DNA of 64,000 nucleotides, from positions 50,609,213 to 50,673,212 of the forward strand of contig OY759215.1 in the NCBI GenBank assembly GCA_963662175.1, given 5' to 3'. Of the stretch, positions 35,201 to 48,072 are shown in pieces. The notes beneath the pieces were generated by a model. That model was given only the letters and a program-made list of their open reading frames with translations. It ran no database searches and was not told where the DNA came from. The position numbers and the translations under genes were made by a program. The stretch's first letter is position 1. Every line of letters begins with the position of its first letter. Source of the DNA: Aradus depressus (Eukaryota; Arthropoda; Insecta; Hemiptera; Aradidae).

Positions 35201-38200
35201 CAGATATATCGGGAATGTCTCATCCGAAGGACGACGTGCTCAAGGTTTTTTGAACCTAGGCGAAATTTCAGCTACCTAGGTTTAGTAACATAACATGCGA
35301 CTCATTATCGAGCACCTGACATACAAAAAGGCTCTCGATCATAGCCTAAAGTCCAATCCGAAGGATGACGTGCTCAAATTTATTTTTGTCTTATCGATTA
35401 AAACATCCGACCTAAGTGACTTGGCTAGATTTCTAAATGGCGATCCTGAGCTCGGTAGACTCCATTCTTGAAATTTCTAGCTTTTAAACGGTTATAAGAT
35501 TTAATATTCGTTAAAACTGATGAACAACCGGGGTATCTGAATCCTACACAAAAATCGAAATAAAAATGTTTTTCGAAAAAAGTAGGGCTAAATACCATTC
35601 TTCAAATTTCCTCCTTTTTAACGGTTTATAGATTTAATATTTGTTAAAACTGATAGACAGATTCAGATATATCGGGAAAGTCTCATCCGAAGGACGACGT
35701 GCTCAAGGTTTTTTGAACCTAAGTGAAATTGTAGCTACCTAGGTTTAGTTACATAACATACGACTCATTATCGAGCACCTGACATACAAAAAGGCCCTCG
35801 ATCATAGCCTAAAGTTCAATCCGAAGGATGACGTGCTCAAATTTATTTTTGTCTTCTCGATAGAAACATCCGACCTAAGTGACTTGGCTAGATTTCTAAA
35901 TGGCGATCTTGAGCTGGGTAGACTCCATTCTTCAAATTTCTAGCTTTTAAACGGTTATTAGATTTATTATTCGTTAAAACTGATGAACAACCGGGATATC
36001 TGAATCCTACACAAAAATTGAAATAAAAATGTTTTTCGAAAAAAGTCGGGCTAAATACCATTCTTCAAATTGCCTGCTTTTTAACAGTTTTTAGATTTAA
36101 TATTTGTTAAAACTGATAGACATATCGGGAAAGTCTCATCGGAAGGACGACGCGCTCAAGGTTTTTTGAACCTAATTGAAATTTTAGCTACCTAGGTTTA
36201 GTTACATAACATACGACTCATTATCGAGCACCTGACGTACAAAAAGGCCCTCGATCATAGCCTAAAGTCCAATCCGAAGGACGACGTGCTCAAATTTATT
36301 TTTGTCTTCTCGATTAAAACATCCGACCTAAGTGCCTTGGCTAGATATCTAAATGGCGATCCTGAGCTCGATAAACTCCATATGCATGATAAAATAAGTT
36401 ACCGTTTGGGTCCAACTAAAATTATGAAGGAAGAAATGTGAAATATAAGTGGGCTTTGAGGTACCGTTTTGACGTATTTTCTGAAAAACAAATTAATACA
36501 GCAATGTTGGTAGATAGGCAGCATCCAGAAACGAAGATGGTCAACCAAAGAAAGATTCAGATGTATCGGGAAAGTCCAATCCGAAGGACGACGTGCTCAA
36601 ATTTATTTTTATCTTCTCGATTAAAACATCAGACCTAAGTGATTCGGCTAGATTTCTGAATGGCGATCCTGAGCTCGGTAAACTCCATTCTTCAAATTTC
36701 TAGCTTTTAAACGGTTTTTGGATTTAATATTCGTTAAAACTGATGAACAACCGGGTTATCTGAATCCTACCCAAAAATTGAAATAAAAATGTTTTTCGAA
36801 AAAAGTCGGGCTAAATACCATTCTTCAAATTGCCTGCTTTTTAACGGTTTTTGATTTAATATTTGTTAAAACTGATAGACAGATTCAGGTATATCGGGAA
36901 AGTCCCATCCGAAAGACGACGTGCTCAAGGTTTTTTGAACCTAGGCGAAATTTCAGCTACCTAGGTTTAGTAACATAACATGCGACTCATTATCGAGCAC
37001 CTGACATACAAAAAGGCTCTCGATCATAGCCTAAAGTCCAATCCGAAGGATGACGTGCTCAAATTTATTTTTGTCTTATCGATTAAAACATCCGACCTAA
37101 GTGACTTGGCTAGATTTCTAAATGGCGATCCTGAGCTCGGTAGACTCCATTCTTGAAATTTCTAGCTTTTAAACGGTTATAAGATTTAATATTCGTTAAA
37201 ACTGATGAACAACCGGGGTATCTGAATCCTACACAAAAATCGAAATAAAAATGTTTTTCGAAAAAAGTAGGGCTAAATACCATTCTTCAAATTTCCTCCT
37301 TTTTAACGGTTTATAGATTTAATATTTGTTAAAACTGATAGACAGATTCAGATATATCGGGAAAGTCTCATCCGAAGGACGACGTGCTCAAGGTTTTTTG
37401 AACCTAAGTGAAATTGTAGCTACCTAGGTTTAGTTACATAACATACGACTCATTATCGAGCACCTGACATACAAAAAGGCCCTCGATCATAGCCTAAAGT
37501 TCAATCCGAAGGATGACGTGCTCAAATTTATTTTTGTCTTCTCGATAGAAACATCCGACCTAAGTGACTTGGCTAGATTTCTAAATGGCGATCTTGAGCT
37601 GGGTAGACTCCATTCTTCAAATTTCTAGCTTTTAAACGGTTATTAGATTTATTATTCGTTAAAACTGATGAACAACCGGGATATCTGAATCCTACACAAA
37701 AATTGAAATAAAAATGTTTTTCGAAAAAAGTCGGGCTAAATACCATTCTTCAAATTGCCTGCTTTTTAACAGTTTTTAGATTTAATATTTGTTAAAACTG
37801 ATAGACATATCGGGAAAGTCTCATCGGAAGGACGACGCGCTCAAGGTTTTTTGAACCTAATTGAAATTTTAGCTACCTAGGTTTAGTTACATAACATACG
37901 ACTCATTATCGAGCACCTGACGTACAAAAAGGCCCTCGATCATAGCCTAAAGTCCAATCCGAAGGACGACGTGCTCAAATTTATTTTTGTCTTCTCGATT
38001 AAAACATCCGACCTAAGTGCCTTGGCTAGATATCTAAATGGCGATCCTGAGCTCGATAAACTCCATATGCATGATAAAATAAGTTACCGTTTGGGTCCAA
38101 CTAAAATTATGAAGGAAGAAATGTGAAATATAAGTGGGCTTTGAGGTACCGTTTTGACGTATTTTCTGAAAAACAAATTAATACAGCAATGTTGGTAGAT

Positions 38201-41200
38201 AGGCAGCATCCAGAAACGAAGATGGTCAACCAAAGAAAGATTCAGATGTATCGGGAAAGTCCAATCCGAAGGACGACGTGCTCAAATTTATTTTTATCTT
38301 CTCGATTAAAACATCAGACCTAAGTGATTCGGCTAGATTTCTGAATGGCGATCCTGAGCTCGGTAAACTCCATTCTTCAAATTTCTAGCTTTTAAACGGT
38401 TTTTGGATTTAATATTCGTTAAAACTGATGAACAACCGGGTTATCTGAATCCTACCCAAAAATTGAAATAAAAATGTTTTTCGAAAAAAGTCGGGCTAAA
38501 TACCATTCTTCAAATTGCCTGCTTTTTAACGGTTTTTGATTTAATATTTGTTAAAACTGATAGACAGATTCAGGTATATCGGGAAAGTCCCATCCGAAAG
38601 ACGACGTGCTCAAGGTTTTTTGAACCTAGGCGAAATTTCAGCTACCTAGGTTTAGTAACATAACATGCGACTCATTATCGAGCACCTGACATACAAAAAG
38701 GCTCTCGATCATAGCCTAAAGTCCAATCCGAAGGATGACGTGCTCGAATTTATTTTTGTCTTCTCGATTAAAACATCCGACCTAAGTGACTTGGCTAGAT
38801 TTCTAAATGGCGATCTTGAGCCCGGTAGACTCCATTCTTCAAATTTCTAGCTTTTAAACGGTTATTAGATTTATTATTCGTTAAAACTGATGAACAACCG
38901 GGATATCTGAATCCTACACAAAAATTGAAATAAAAATGTTTTTCGAAAAAAGTCGGGCTAAATACCATTCTTCAAATTGCCTGCTTTTTAACAGTTTTTA
39001 GATTTAATATTTGTTAAAACTGATAGACATATCGGGAAAGTCTCATCCGAAGGACGACGCGCTCAAGGTTTTTTGAACCTAATTGAAATTTTAGCTACCT
39101 AGGTTTAGTTACATAACATACGACTCATTATCGAGCACCTGACGTACAAAAAGGCCCTCGATCATAGCCTAAAGTCCAATCCGAAGGACGACGTGCTCAA
39201 ATTTATTTTTGTCTTCTCGATTAAAACATCCGACCTAAGTGCCTTGGCTAGATATCTAAATGGCGATCCTGAGCTCGATAAACTCCATATGCATGATAAA
39301 ATAAGTTACCGTTTGGGTCCAACTAAAATTATGAAGGAAGAAATGTGAAATATAAGTGGGCTTTGAGGTACCGTTTTGACGTATTTTCTGAAAAACAAAT
39401 TAATACAGCAATGTTGGTAGATAGGCAGCATCCAGAAACGAAGATGGTCAACCAAAGAAAGATTCAGATGTATCGGGAAAGTCCAATCCGAAGGACGACG
39501 TGCTCAAATTTATTTTTATCTTCTCGATTAAAACATCAGACCTAAGTGATTCGGCTAGATTTCTGAATGGCGATCCTGAGCTCGGTAAACTCCATTCTTC
39601 AAATTTCTAGCTTTTAAACGGTTTTTGGATTTAATATTCGTTAAAACTGATGAACAACCGGGTTATCTGAATCCTACCCAAAAATTGAAATAAAAATGTT
39701 TTTCGAAAAAAGTCGGGCTAAATACCATTCTTCAAATTGCCTGCTTTTTAACGGTTTTTGATTTAATATTTGTTAAAACTGATAGACAGATTCAGGTATA
39801 TCGGGAAAGTCCCATCCGAAAGACGACGTGCTCAAGGTTTTTTGAACCTAGGCGAAATTTCAGCTACCTAGGTTTAGTAACATAACATGCGACTCATTAT
39901 CGAGCACCTGACATACAAAAAGGCTCTCGATCATAGCCTAAAGTCCAATCCGAAGGATGACGTGCTCGAATTTATTTTTGTCTTCTCGATTAAAACATCC
40001 GACCTAAGTGACTTGGCTAGATTTCTAAATGGCGATCTTGAGCCCGGTAGACTCCATTCTTCAAATTTCTAGCTTTTAAACGGTTTTTAGATTTAATATT
40101 CGTTAAAACTGATGAACAACCGGGATATCTGAATCCTACACAAAAATCGACATAAAAATGTTTATCAAAAAAAGTAAGGCTAAATACCATTCTTCAAATG
40201 TCCTGCTTTTTAACGGTTTATAGATTTAATATTTGTTAAAACTGATAGATTCAGATATATCGGGGATGTCTCATCCGAAGGACGACGTGCTCAAGGTTAT
40301 TTTTAACCTAAGTGAAATTTCAACTACCCAGGTATAGATACATAACATACTACTCATTATCGAGTACCTGACATACGAAAAGGCCTCCGATCATTGCTTA
40401 AAGCCCAATCCAAAGGACGACGTGCTCAAATTTTTTTTTATCTTCCCTATTAAAACATCTGAGCTAAGTGATTCGGCTAGATTTCTAAATGGCGATCTTG
40501 AGCTCGGTAAACTCCATATGTATGATAGAATAAGTTACCGTTTGGGTCCAACTAACATTATCAAGGAAGAAATGTGAAATATAAGTGGGCTTTGAGGTAC
40601 CGTTTTGACGTATTTTCTGAAAAACACATTAATACAGCAATGTTGGTAGATAGGCAGCATCCAGAAACGAAGATGGTCAACCAAAGAAAGATTCAGATGT
40701 ATCGGGAAAGTCCAATCCGAAGGACGACGTGCTCAAATTCATTTTTATCTTCTCGATTAAAACATCAGACCTAAGTGATTCGGCTAGATTTCTGAATGGC
40801 GATCCTGAGCTCGGTAAACTCCATTCTTCAAATTTCTAGCTTTTAAACGGTTTTTGGATTTAATATTCGTTAAAACTGATGAACAACCGGGTTATCTGAA
40901 TCCTACCCAAAAATTGAAATAAAAATGTTTTTCGAAAAAAGTAGGGCTAAATACCATTCTTCAAATTTCCTCCTTTTTAACGGTTTATAGATTTAATATT
41001 TGTTAAAACTGATAGACAGATTCAGATATATCGGGAAAGTCTCATCCGAAGGACGACGTGCTCAAGGTTTTTTGAACCTAAGTGAAATTGTAGCTACCTA
41101 GGTTTAGTTACATAACATACGACTCATTATCGAGCACCTGACATACAAAAAGGCCCTCGATCATAGCCTAAAGTTCAATCCGAAGGATGACGTGCTCAAA

Positions 41201-42210
41201 TTTATTTTTGTCTTCTCGATAGAAACATCCGACCTAAGTGACTTGGCTAGATTTCTAAATGGCGATCTTGAGCTCGGTAGACTCCATTCTTCAAATTTCT
41301 AGCTTTTAAACGGTTATTAGATTTATTATTCGTTAAAACTGATGAACAACCGGGATATCTGAATCCTACACAAAAATTGAAATAAAAATGTTTTTCGAAA
41401 AAAGTCGGGCTAAATACCATTCTTCAAATTGCCTGCTTTTTAACAGTTTTTAGATTTAATATTTGTTAAAACTGATAGACATATCGGGAAAGTCTCATCC
41501 GAAGGACGACGCGCTCAAGGTTTTTTGAACCTAATTGAAATTTTAGCTACCTAGGTTTAGTTACATAACATACGACTCATTATCGAGCACCTGACGTACA
41601 AAAAGGCCCTCGATCATAGCCTAAAGTCCAATCCGAAGGACGACGTGCTCAAATCCTACACAAAAATTGAAATAAAAATGTTTTTCGAAAAAAGTCTGGC
41701 TAAATACCATTCTTCAATTTGCCTGCTTTTTAACAGTTTTTAGATTTAATATTTGTTAAAACTGATAGACAGATTCAGATATATCGTGCTCAAGGTTTTT
41801 TGAACCTAAGTGAAATTTTAGCTACCTAGGTTTAGTTACCTAACATACGACTCATTATCCAGTAACTGACATACAATAAGGCCCTCGATCATAGCTTGAA
41901 GTCCAATCCGAAGGACGACGTGCTCAAGTTATTTTTAACGTAAATGAAATTTTAACTACCCAGGTTTAGATACATAACATACGACTCATTATCGAGTACC
42001 TGACATACGAAAAGGCCCTCGATCATAGCTTAAAACCCAATCCGAAGGACGACGTGCTCAAATTTATTTTTATCTTCCCGATTAAAACATCTGACCTAAT
42101 TGACTTGGCTAGATTTCTAAATGGCGATCCTGAGCTCGGTAAACTCGATTCTTCTAATTTCTCGCTTTTAAACGGTTTTTAGATTTAATATTTGTTAAAA
42201 CTGATGAACA
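29267..42210 (+). repeat. Satellite array, right block with higher-order repeats
   Basis: Same monomers as the left block, plus ten further copies of module M. Larger units are repeated with very few changes: about 3,353 bp (30941 versus 34294; 33085 versus 36438), about 1,685 bp (36438 versus 38123) and about 1,222-1,229 bp (38123, 39345, 40574). This pattern indicates recent unequal exchange. Near 41650 a truncated unit joins gtgctcaaat to cctacacaa. The array ends in gatgaacaac at about 42210, next to the duplicated flank. Confidence 0.9.
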
Positions 42211-43350
42211 ACATCGACAGTAATTAGGGTTTTTGAGTTAAGCCCCCCATCCTTTCGCCTGAAAATTAATTGGTGTCGTCACCATGGGACTTTGAATCAA
42301 CATTCTCACGTGAACCAATTTTTTTTCTATTTTGAGACTGTACATATATAATTTTTAAAAAAATATTCAAAGTGGAGATTGTGAAAACAAAATTTTGAAA
42401 TTCGTTAGAAGTTAATTCAAGAAAGATTATTGTAAAATACCTTAAGTTAAAGCCCTTTTCAGAGGTAGCAAGCATGCTACTTGCTTACTGAGCTCAAGTC
42501 CGAAACTCCCCGAGGCTCTTAGCTTTTTTTTTTCTGGTCCAAATAAAATTTTTATTATTATTTGGAATTATCCATCTTAGCACAGGGAGTTCACTACTTA
42601 GCTTTCATGTCATTTGCAGACCTCCTAAGTAATACATGCTTAGGAAACCCACCATATTAAAATTAGAGCTATATCCCATCTTTAAGAAAGCTCCATGTGA
42701 GATTCATTCTGCATTAATGCACCCCCGCCCCTCCCGTACAAAGGGTCATAGCCATTTTTAAATATTGCTTTTGAAACTACCATTTAGGTATATGCTTGCC
42801 CCCCCATTCCCCCCTTCCGTTGACAATTTTGAGACGTCACATATCCTTTTTTTGTTTTTGTCTTTTAAGAATACTACATGTGAAATTCCATGACATTCCG
42901 ATCATCCGTTAAAGACCTATCACTAACTTTATATGGAGGCCTACCCCCACAAACCCCCTCCTGTTCAAATTTTGAAATGTCATGTAGCGTATTTTTCAAT
43001 TTGGCCTTTAAGAATGCTACATGTCAAATTCCATGACTTTCCGATCAAAAGACCTATCCACTGTCTTTATATGTAGGCCTACTCCCACAACCCCCCCTCC
43101 CGTTCAAAATTTATGGACGCCACATAGCCTATTTTTAACTTGGCTTTTAAGAATGCTACATGTGAAATTTCATGATAATCCGTCCATCCGTTAATGCGCT
43201 AGGGTAATTTTTGTGCATAGCCCCCCCCCCCCCCCCCCCTTCCAGTTGACCGCTTGGAACTCTCTTCATAAGAACCTTCCTCAGACTTCAACGAATATTT
43301 GAAAAAAAAAATTAGCCGAATTGGTCCAGCCGTTCTCGAGTTTTGCGCTT
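42211..43350 (+). repeat. Right copy of duplicated flank, with internal deletion; carries a truncated Helitron A
   Basis: 42211-42622 matches 8034-8424 and 42623-43350 matches 9222-10219. The 797 bp between (8425-9221) are absent here, and the tetramer GACC occurs at both breakpoints. The deletion removed the 3' hairpin end of the Helitron A copy, and its 5' terminus is also missing (ttttgcgctt runs straight into agactagctac). This remnant therefore has neither end. Confidence 0.85.
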
Positions 43351-43370
43351 AGACTAGCTACTTATATAGA

Positions 43371-46300
43371 CTAGCAGTAATACCCGGCGTTGCCCGGGGA
43401 ACTTTGACTTTTCTCCCAATATCTCCTATAAGGCTATTCAGTTCCTCGACAGTACATTCATGATGTTATAATTTTCAATTATTCATGCGGAATAAGGCTT
43501 ATAGTCCTTCAACGTCAAACACCCCAGCTAGTAAGTTTTTAGGACCCCTGGGCATCACAGCTAGTATGCGTCTTTCAACGGCGAAAACCACAGATAGTGA
43601 ATACTTAGCATCGCTGGACATCCTAGCCAGTGCGTACTTAAGAACGCTATTGACCGCAGCTAGTAAGTGCCTTGCAACAGCGGACCCCACAGCTAGTACG
43701 ATATTAGGGACGTTGGGCATCACATCTAGTAAATGCCTTGCAACAGCGGACCCCACAGCGAATACATAGTTACTACTACTACATGTGAAATTCATGCCAA
43801 TACGCTTACCCTTTAACAGTACATTCATGATGTTATAATTTTCAATTATTCATACGGAATAAGGCTTATAGTCCTCCAACTATAGTAACGCTAGTAAGTT
43901 TTTAGGAACCCTGGGCACCACAGCTAGTATGCGCCTTTCAACGGCGGAAACCACAGCTAGTGAATACTTAGCTTCGCTGGACGTCCTAGCCAGTGCGAAC
44001 TTAAGAACGTTTGTGACCACAGCTAATATATGCCTTGCAACGCTGGGCACCACAGCTAGTACGTAGTTAGGAACGCTGGGCACCAGAGGTAGTATATGCC
44101 TTGCAACGGCGGACCCCACAGCTAGTACGTAGTTGGAACGCTGGTCACCGCAGCTAGTATGTGCCTCGCAAGAGCGGACCCCACAGCTAGTACGAAGTTA
44201 GGAACGCTGGGCATCACAGCTAGTAAGTGCCTTGCAACAGCGGACCCCACAGCTAGTACGTAGTTAGAACCACTGGGCATCACAGCTAGTATGTGTTTTG
44301 CAACGGCGGACCCCACAGCTAGTACGTAGTTAGAAACGCTGAGCATCACAGCTAGTATGTGTTCTGCAACGGCGGACCCCACATCTAGTACCTAGTTAGA
44401 AACGCTGGGCATCACAGCTAGTATGTGTTCTGCAGCGACGACCCCTTAGCTAGTATGTTTTTAGGAACGCTGGGCCCTACAGGTAGTAGGTGTCTTGCAA
44501 CTGCGGACCCCACAGATAGTATGTAGTTAGAACCACAGGGCATCACAGCTAGTATGAGTTTTGGAACGGCGGACCCCACAGCTAATACCTACGTAGTTAA
44601 ATACGCTGGGCCACACTGCTAGCGCCTTGCAACAGCAGACCCCACAACTAGTACGTAATTAGGAACGCTGGGCATCACAGCTAGTAAATGTCTTGTAGGT
44701 GCCTTGCAACAGAGAACCCCACAGCCAGTACATAGTTAGGAACGCTGGGGCTGAGCACTACAGCTAGTAAGTGCCTTGCAGTAGCGGACCCCACAGCTAG
44801 TTCGATATTAGGAACGCTGGACATCACAGCTAGTAAATGTCTTGCAACAGTGAACCCCACAGCGAATACATAGTTACTACTACTACATGTGAAATTCATG
44901 ACAATCCGATTACCCTTCAATGATTCGGCATTATTTTTATGCTTAGCCCCCCCTCCCAAATTTTTAAAATGTCACATAGTGTATTTTTTTATTTGACCAT
45001 CAAGAGTACTACATGTGAAATTCCATGACAATCCGATTATCCGTTAATGACCTATCACTATCTTCAAATTTAGGCCTACCCCCATAACCCCCCTCCCGTT
45101 CACAATTTTTTGACGTCACACACCCTATTTTTCTATTTGGCCTTTATGAATACTACATGTGAAATTCCATGACAATACGACAAACCGTTATTGAGCTAGC
45201 ACCATATTTATACTTAGGCCCCCCCGCCACTACCCCCCCCCCCCTCCCGTACAAAATTTTGAGCCGTTACACCGCCTATTTTTTTATTTGGTCTTCAGGA
45301 ATACTACATGTGAAACTTTGTGACAATTCGACCAACCGTTAATGAGCTAGCTCTATATTTATACTTAGGCCCCCATCAACCCACCCTCCCGTTCAAAATT
45401 TTGTGACATATACACTCTATATTTCTATTTGGCATTTAAGAATACTACATGTGAAATTCCATGACAATACGACCAACCGTTAATGAGCTAGCACTATATT
45501 TATACTTAGGCCCCCTCGCCTCAACCCCCCCTCCCGTACAAAATTTTGAGCCGTCACACCGCCTATTTTTCTATTTGGCCTCCAGGAATACTACATGTGA
45601 AATTTCGTGACAATGCGATCATCCGTTAATGACTTATCACTATACTTATACTTAGGCCCCCATCAACCCACCCTCCCGTTCAAAATGTTGTGACATATAC
45701 ACCCTATATTTCTATTTGGCTCTTAAGAATACTACATGTGAAATTCCATGACAATACGACCAACCGTTATTGAGCTAGCACCATATTTATACTTAGGCCC
45801 CCCCGCCACTACCCTCCCTCCCGTACAAAATTTTGAGCCGTCACACCGCCTATTTTTTTATTTGCTCTTCAGGAATACTACATGTGAAACTTTGTGACAA
45901 TGCGACCAACCGTTAATGAGCTAGCTCTATATTTATACTTAGGCCCCCCCACAACCCGCCCTCCCGTTCAAAACTTTGGGACGCCACACACCTTTTTTTC
46001 CTACTTGGCTTTTAAAAATACTACATGTGAAATTTCATGACGATTCGGCCATTAGTTAATGAGTTAGCTCTATATTTATACTTAGGCCCCCCCACTACCC
46101 CCCCCCCTCCCATAACAAAATTTTGAGCCGTCACACCGCCTATTTTTTATTTGGTCTTCAGGAATACTACATGTGAAACTTCGTGACAATCCGACCAACC
46201 GTTAAAGAGTTAGCTCTATATTTATACTTAGGCCCCCCCACAACCCCCCCTTCCGTTCAAAACTTTGGGACGCCACACATCTTTTTTTCCTGTTTGGTTT

Positions 46301-46557
46301 TTAAAAAGACTACGTGTGAAATTTCATGACAATTTGACCATTAGTTAATGAGTTAGCACTATTTATATACTTAGGCCCCCCTTACAACCCCCCCTCCCGA
46401 TCAACATTTTGGGACGCCACATAGCCTATTATTCAATCGGGCTCAAAAGAATGCTACATGGGAAGTTTCATAAAAATCCGTCCAGCGGTTTGGGCGTGAT
46501 GCTGGAACAAACATACATACATACAAACAAACCCCGTTTCAGCTTTATTAATATAGA
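43371..46557 (-). mobile_element. Non-autonomous Helitron family B, copy 4 (inverted)
   Basis: On the minus strand it starts TCTATATTAATAAAGCTG at 46557 (preceded by A) and ends with hairpin CCCGG-GCAACG-CCGGG and CTAG at 43374-43371 (followed by T). It is 3,187 bp. The 140-bp repeats occupy about 44890-46430 and the 33/66-bp repeats about 43500-44870. The 3' segment is present twice (about 43440-43500 and 43805-43880), as in copy 1, suggesting those two copies are closest. There is no transposase gene. Confidence 0.88.
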
Positions 46558-48072
46558 TTACTATACCTACATACGAGGACCACTTCTAACAACATAGGTA
46601 GCGAAATTGGTTTTTTTGATATTTCAAGATGCTTTTGACCAGGAATTTTATAAATTCTGATTAATACATAAGCTAAAAAATTTTATGAATTCTGATTATT
46701 ATTTAACTTGAAATAATATTACTTTTTAATTCTTCTTCTCGCACCAACTCGGTTAATATTGGTGGAAACCAAAGTCAAAAAAGTGGGAGTAAAGCCGAAA
46801 ATAAGCTAAGTAATACTGGAAATGATCATTTTCAAGGACGGGTCCATTTCATTAAAAATGGTCATGCAAGAAATAGCTGGTCTTATTATTGAAGTGACAG
46901 TTATCTTCCATCATTAATAAAGTGAAATTTTGAGCTGTCTTTATGACAAAGTGCCATTTGTCAAAAAACTTTTCAAACTTACTCAGACTAAAGTAGTTCC
47001 GTTAAATACAAACTTAAATAAAAAATAAGATCAGCGGATAGACATCCTCCGTATGTTTCAAATTAGATTGTTATTCCAGACAAAATGATTATACGAACAC
47101 TTCACTGGAAAATGACAAGAATCTCAAAAGACCGGAGAAGAATGGAGTAAGTAGAGGTACAAGGATTGATGAAGGTACGCTGTCTTCAATTAATAAATGT
47201 AAGACGATTGGAGAACTTTGGAATGAAGTATCAAGTGTATTTGAATAGAAGACATCCTAAATTAAATAAAGTGCAAATTAGAAAAAAAATTGAAAATAGC
47301 AGACCTAGGTGAGTTGAAATAATTTTAGTCATTGATATCAAACATCATTTACTAGGGGAAATATAGTACTCAGCAGAGAAGTGGCCGGTATCATACCGAA
47401 ATATTGGCGAAGGACTCATTTGAAAGAAATGGAATTATTTTAGGATTGCATTAGGCTTGTTTACTGAATTAGTAGTATGTCAACATGTACTGTCATGTTG
47501 ATGAGTGTTTGGTATCTACTTTTTGAACGATGTGTATGAGACAAAAATTAATTTAATGTCTTCTTTTATTATCATTTTATATTTTGGAGATTTGAAATAT
47601 TTAATTATACGCAAAGAATTAACTACATAATAGTGGCAGTATTTAAAAAATTCTTTTTGTGAAACCCAAGGGGGGCTCCACTATTCTAATATTTCTTTAA
47701 ATTTGAGGATTTTCTTTGAAAGGATTACCTGCTCTTTGATTGTTGAAATTGAATAAAATTAGGTATAAATATGTTCCTGGTCTTTATCAGGGAAATGCCT
47801 TCTGATTTTATTATATCTGTACCTCATTCATTTTTCGACATCTGACAACACTGCTGAGCAACCTTTGTATGTGATGGCTTTGACTGTTTACAAACACGAC
47901 TAACTTGTTTTTAAAAAATTATTTCATAATTTGATAATAATTCGATTTATTAATTGTAATGGTAGTGTTATTATTTATTTTTGTTTTGTAAAGCCATAGG
48001 TATTCTGAATACTGCTGAAGGTGATTGTAAATATTTTAAAGATGTGTTGTAAATAACTGTGTCGAAATAACT
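46558..48072. other. AT-rich unique spacer upstream of the CARF-like frame
   Basis: No intact gene. Short plus-strand fragments between about 46735 and 47260 (for example FQGRVHFIKNGHARNSW and NKCKTIGELWNEVSSVFE) look protein-like but are separated by many stops, so an eroded coding remnant is possible. The last few hundred bases may include the promoter and 5' UTR of the next frame. Confidence 0.35.

Noticed and set aside
11520..40774. The many 60-66-residue frames in the satellite as real genes
   Set aside because: They start without ATG, run from module M into satellite sequence and repeat only because the array repeats.
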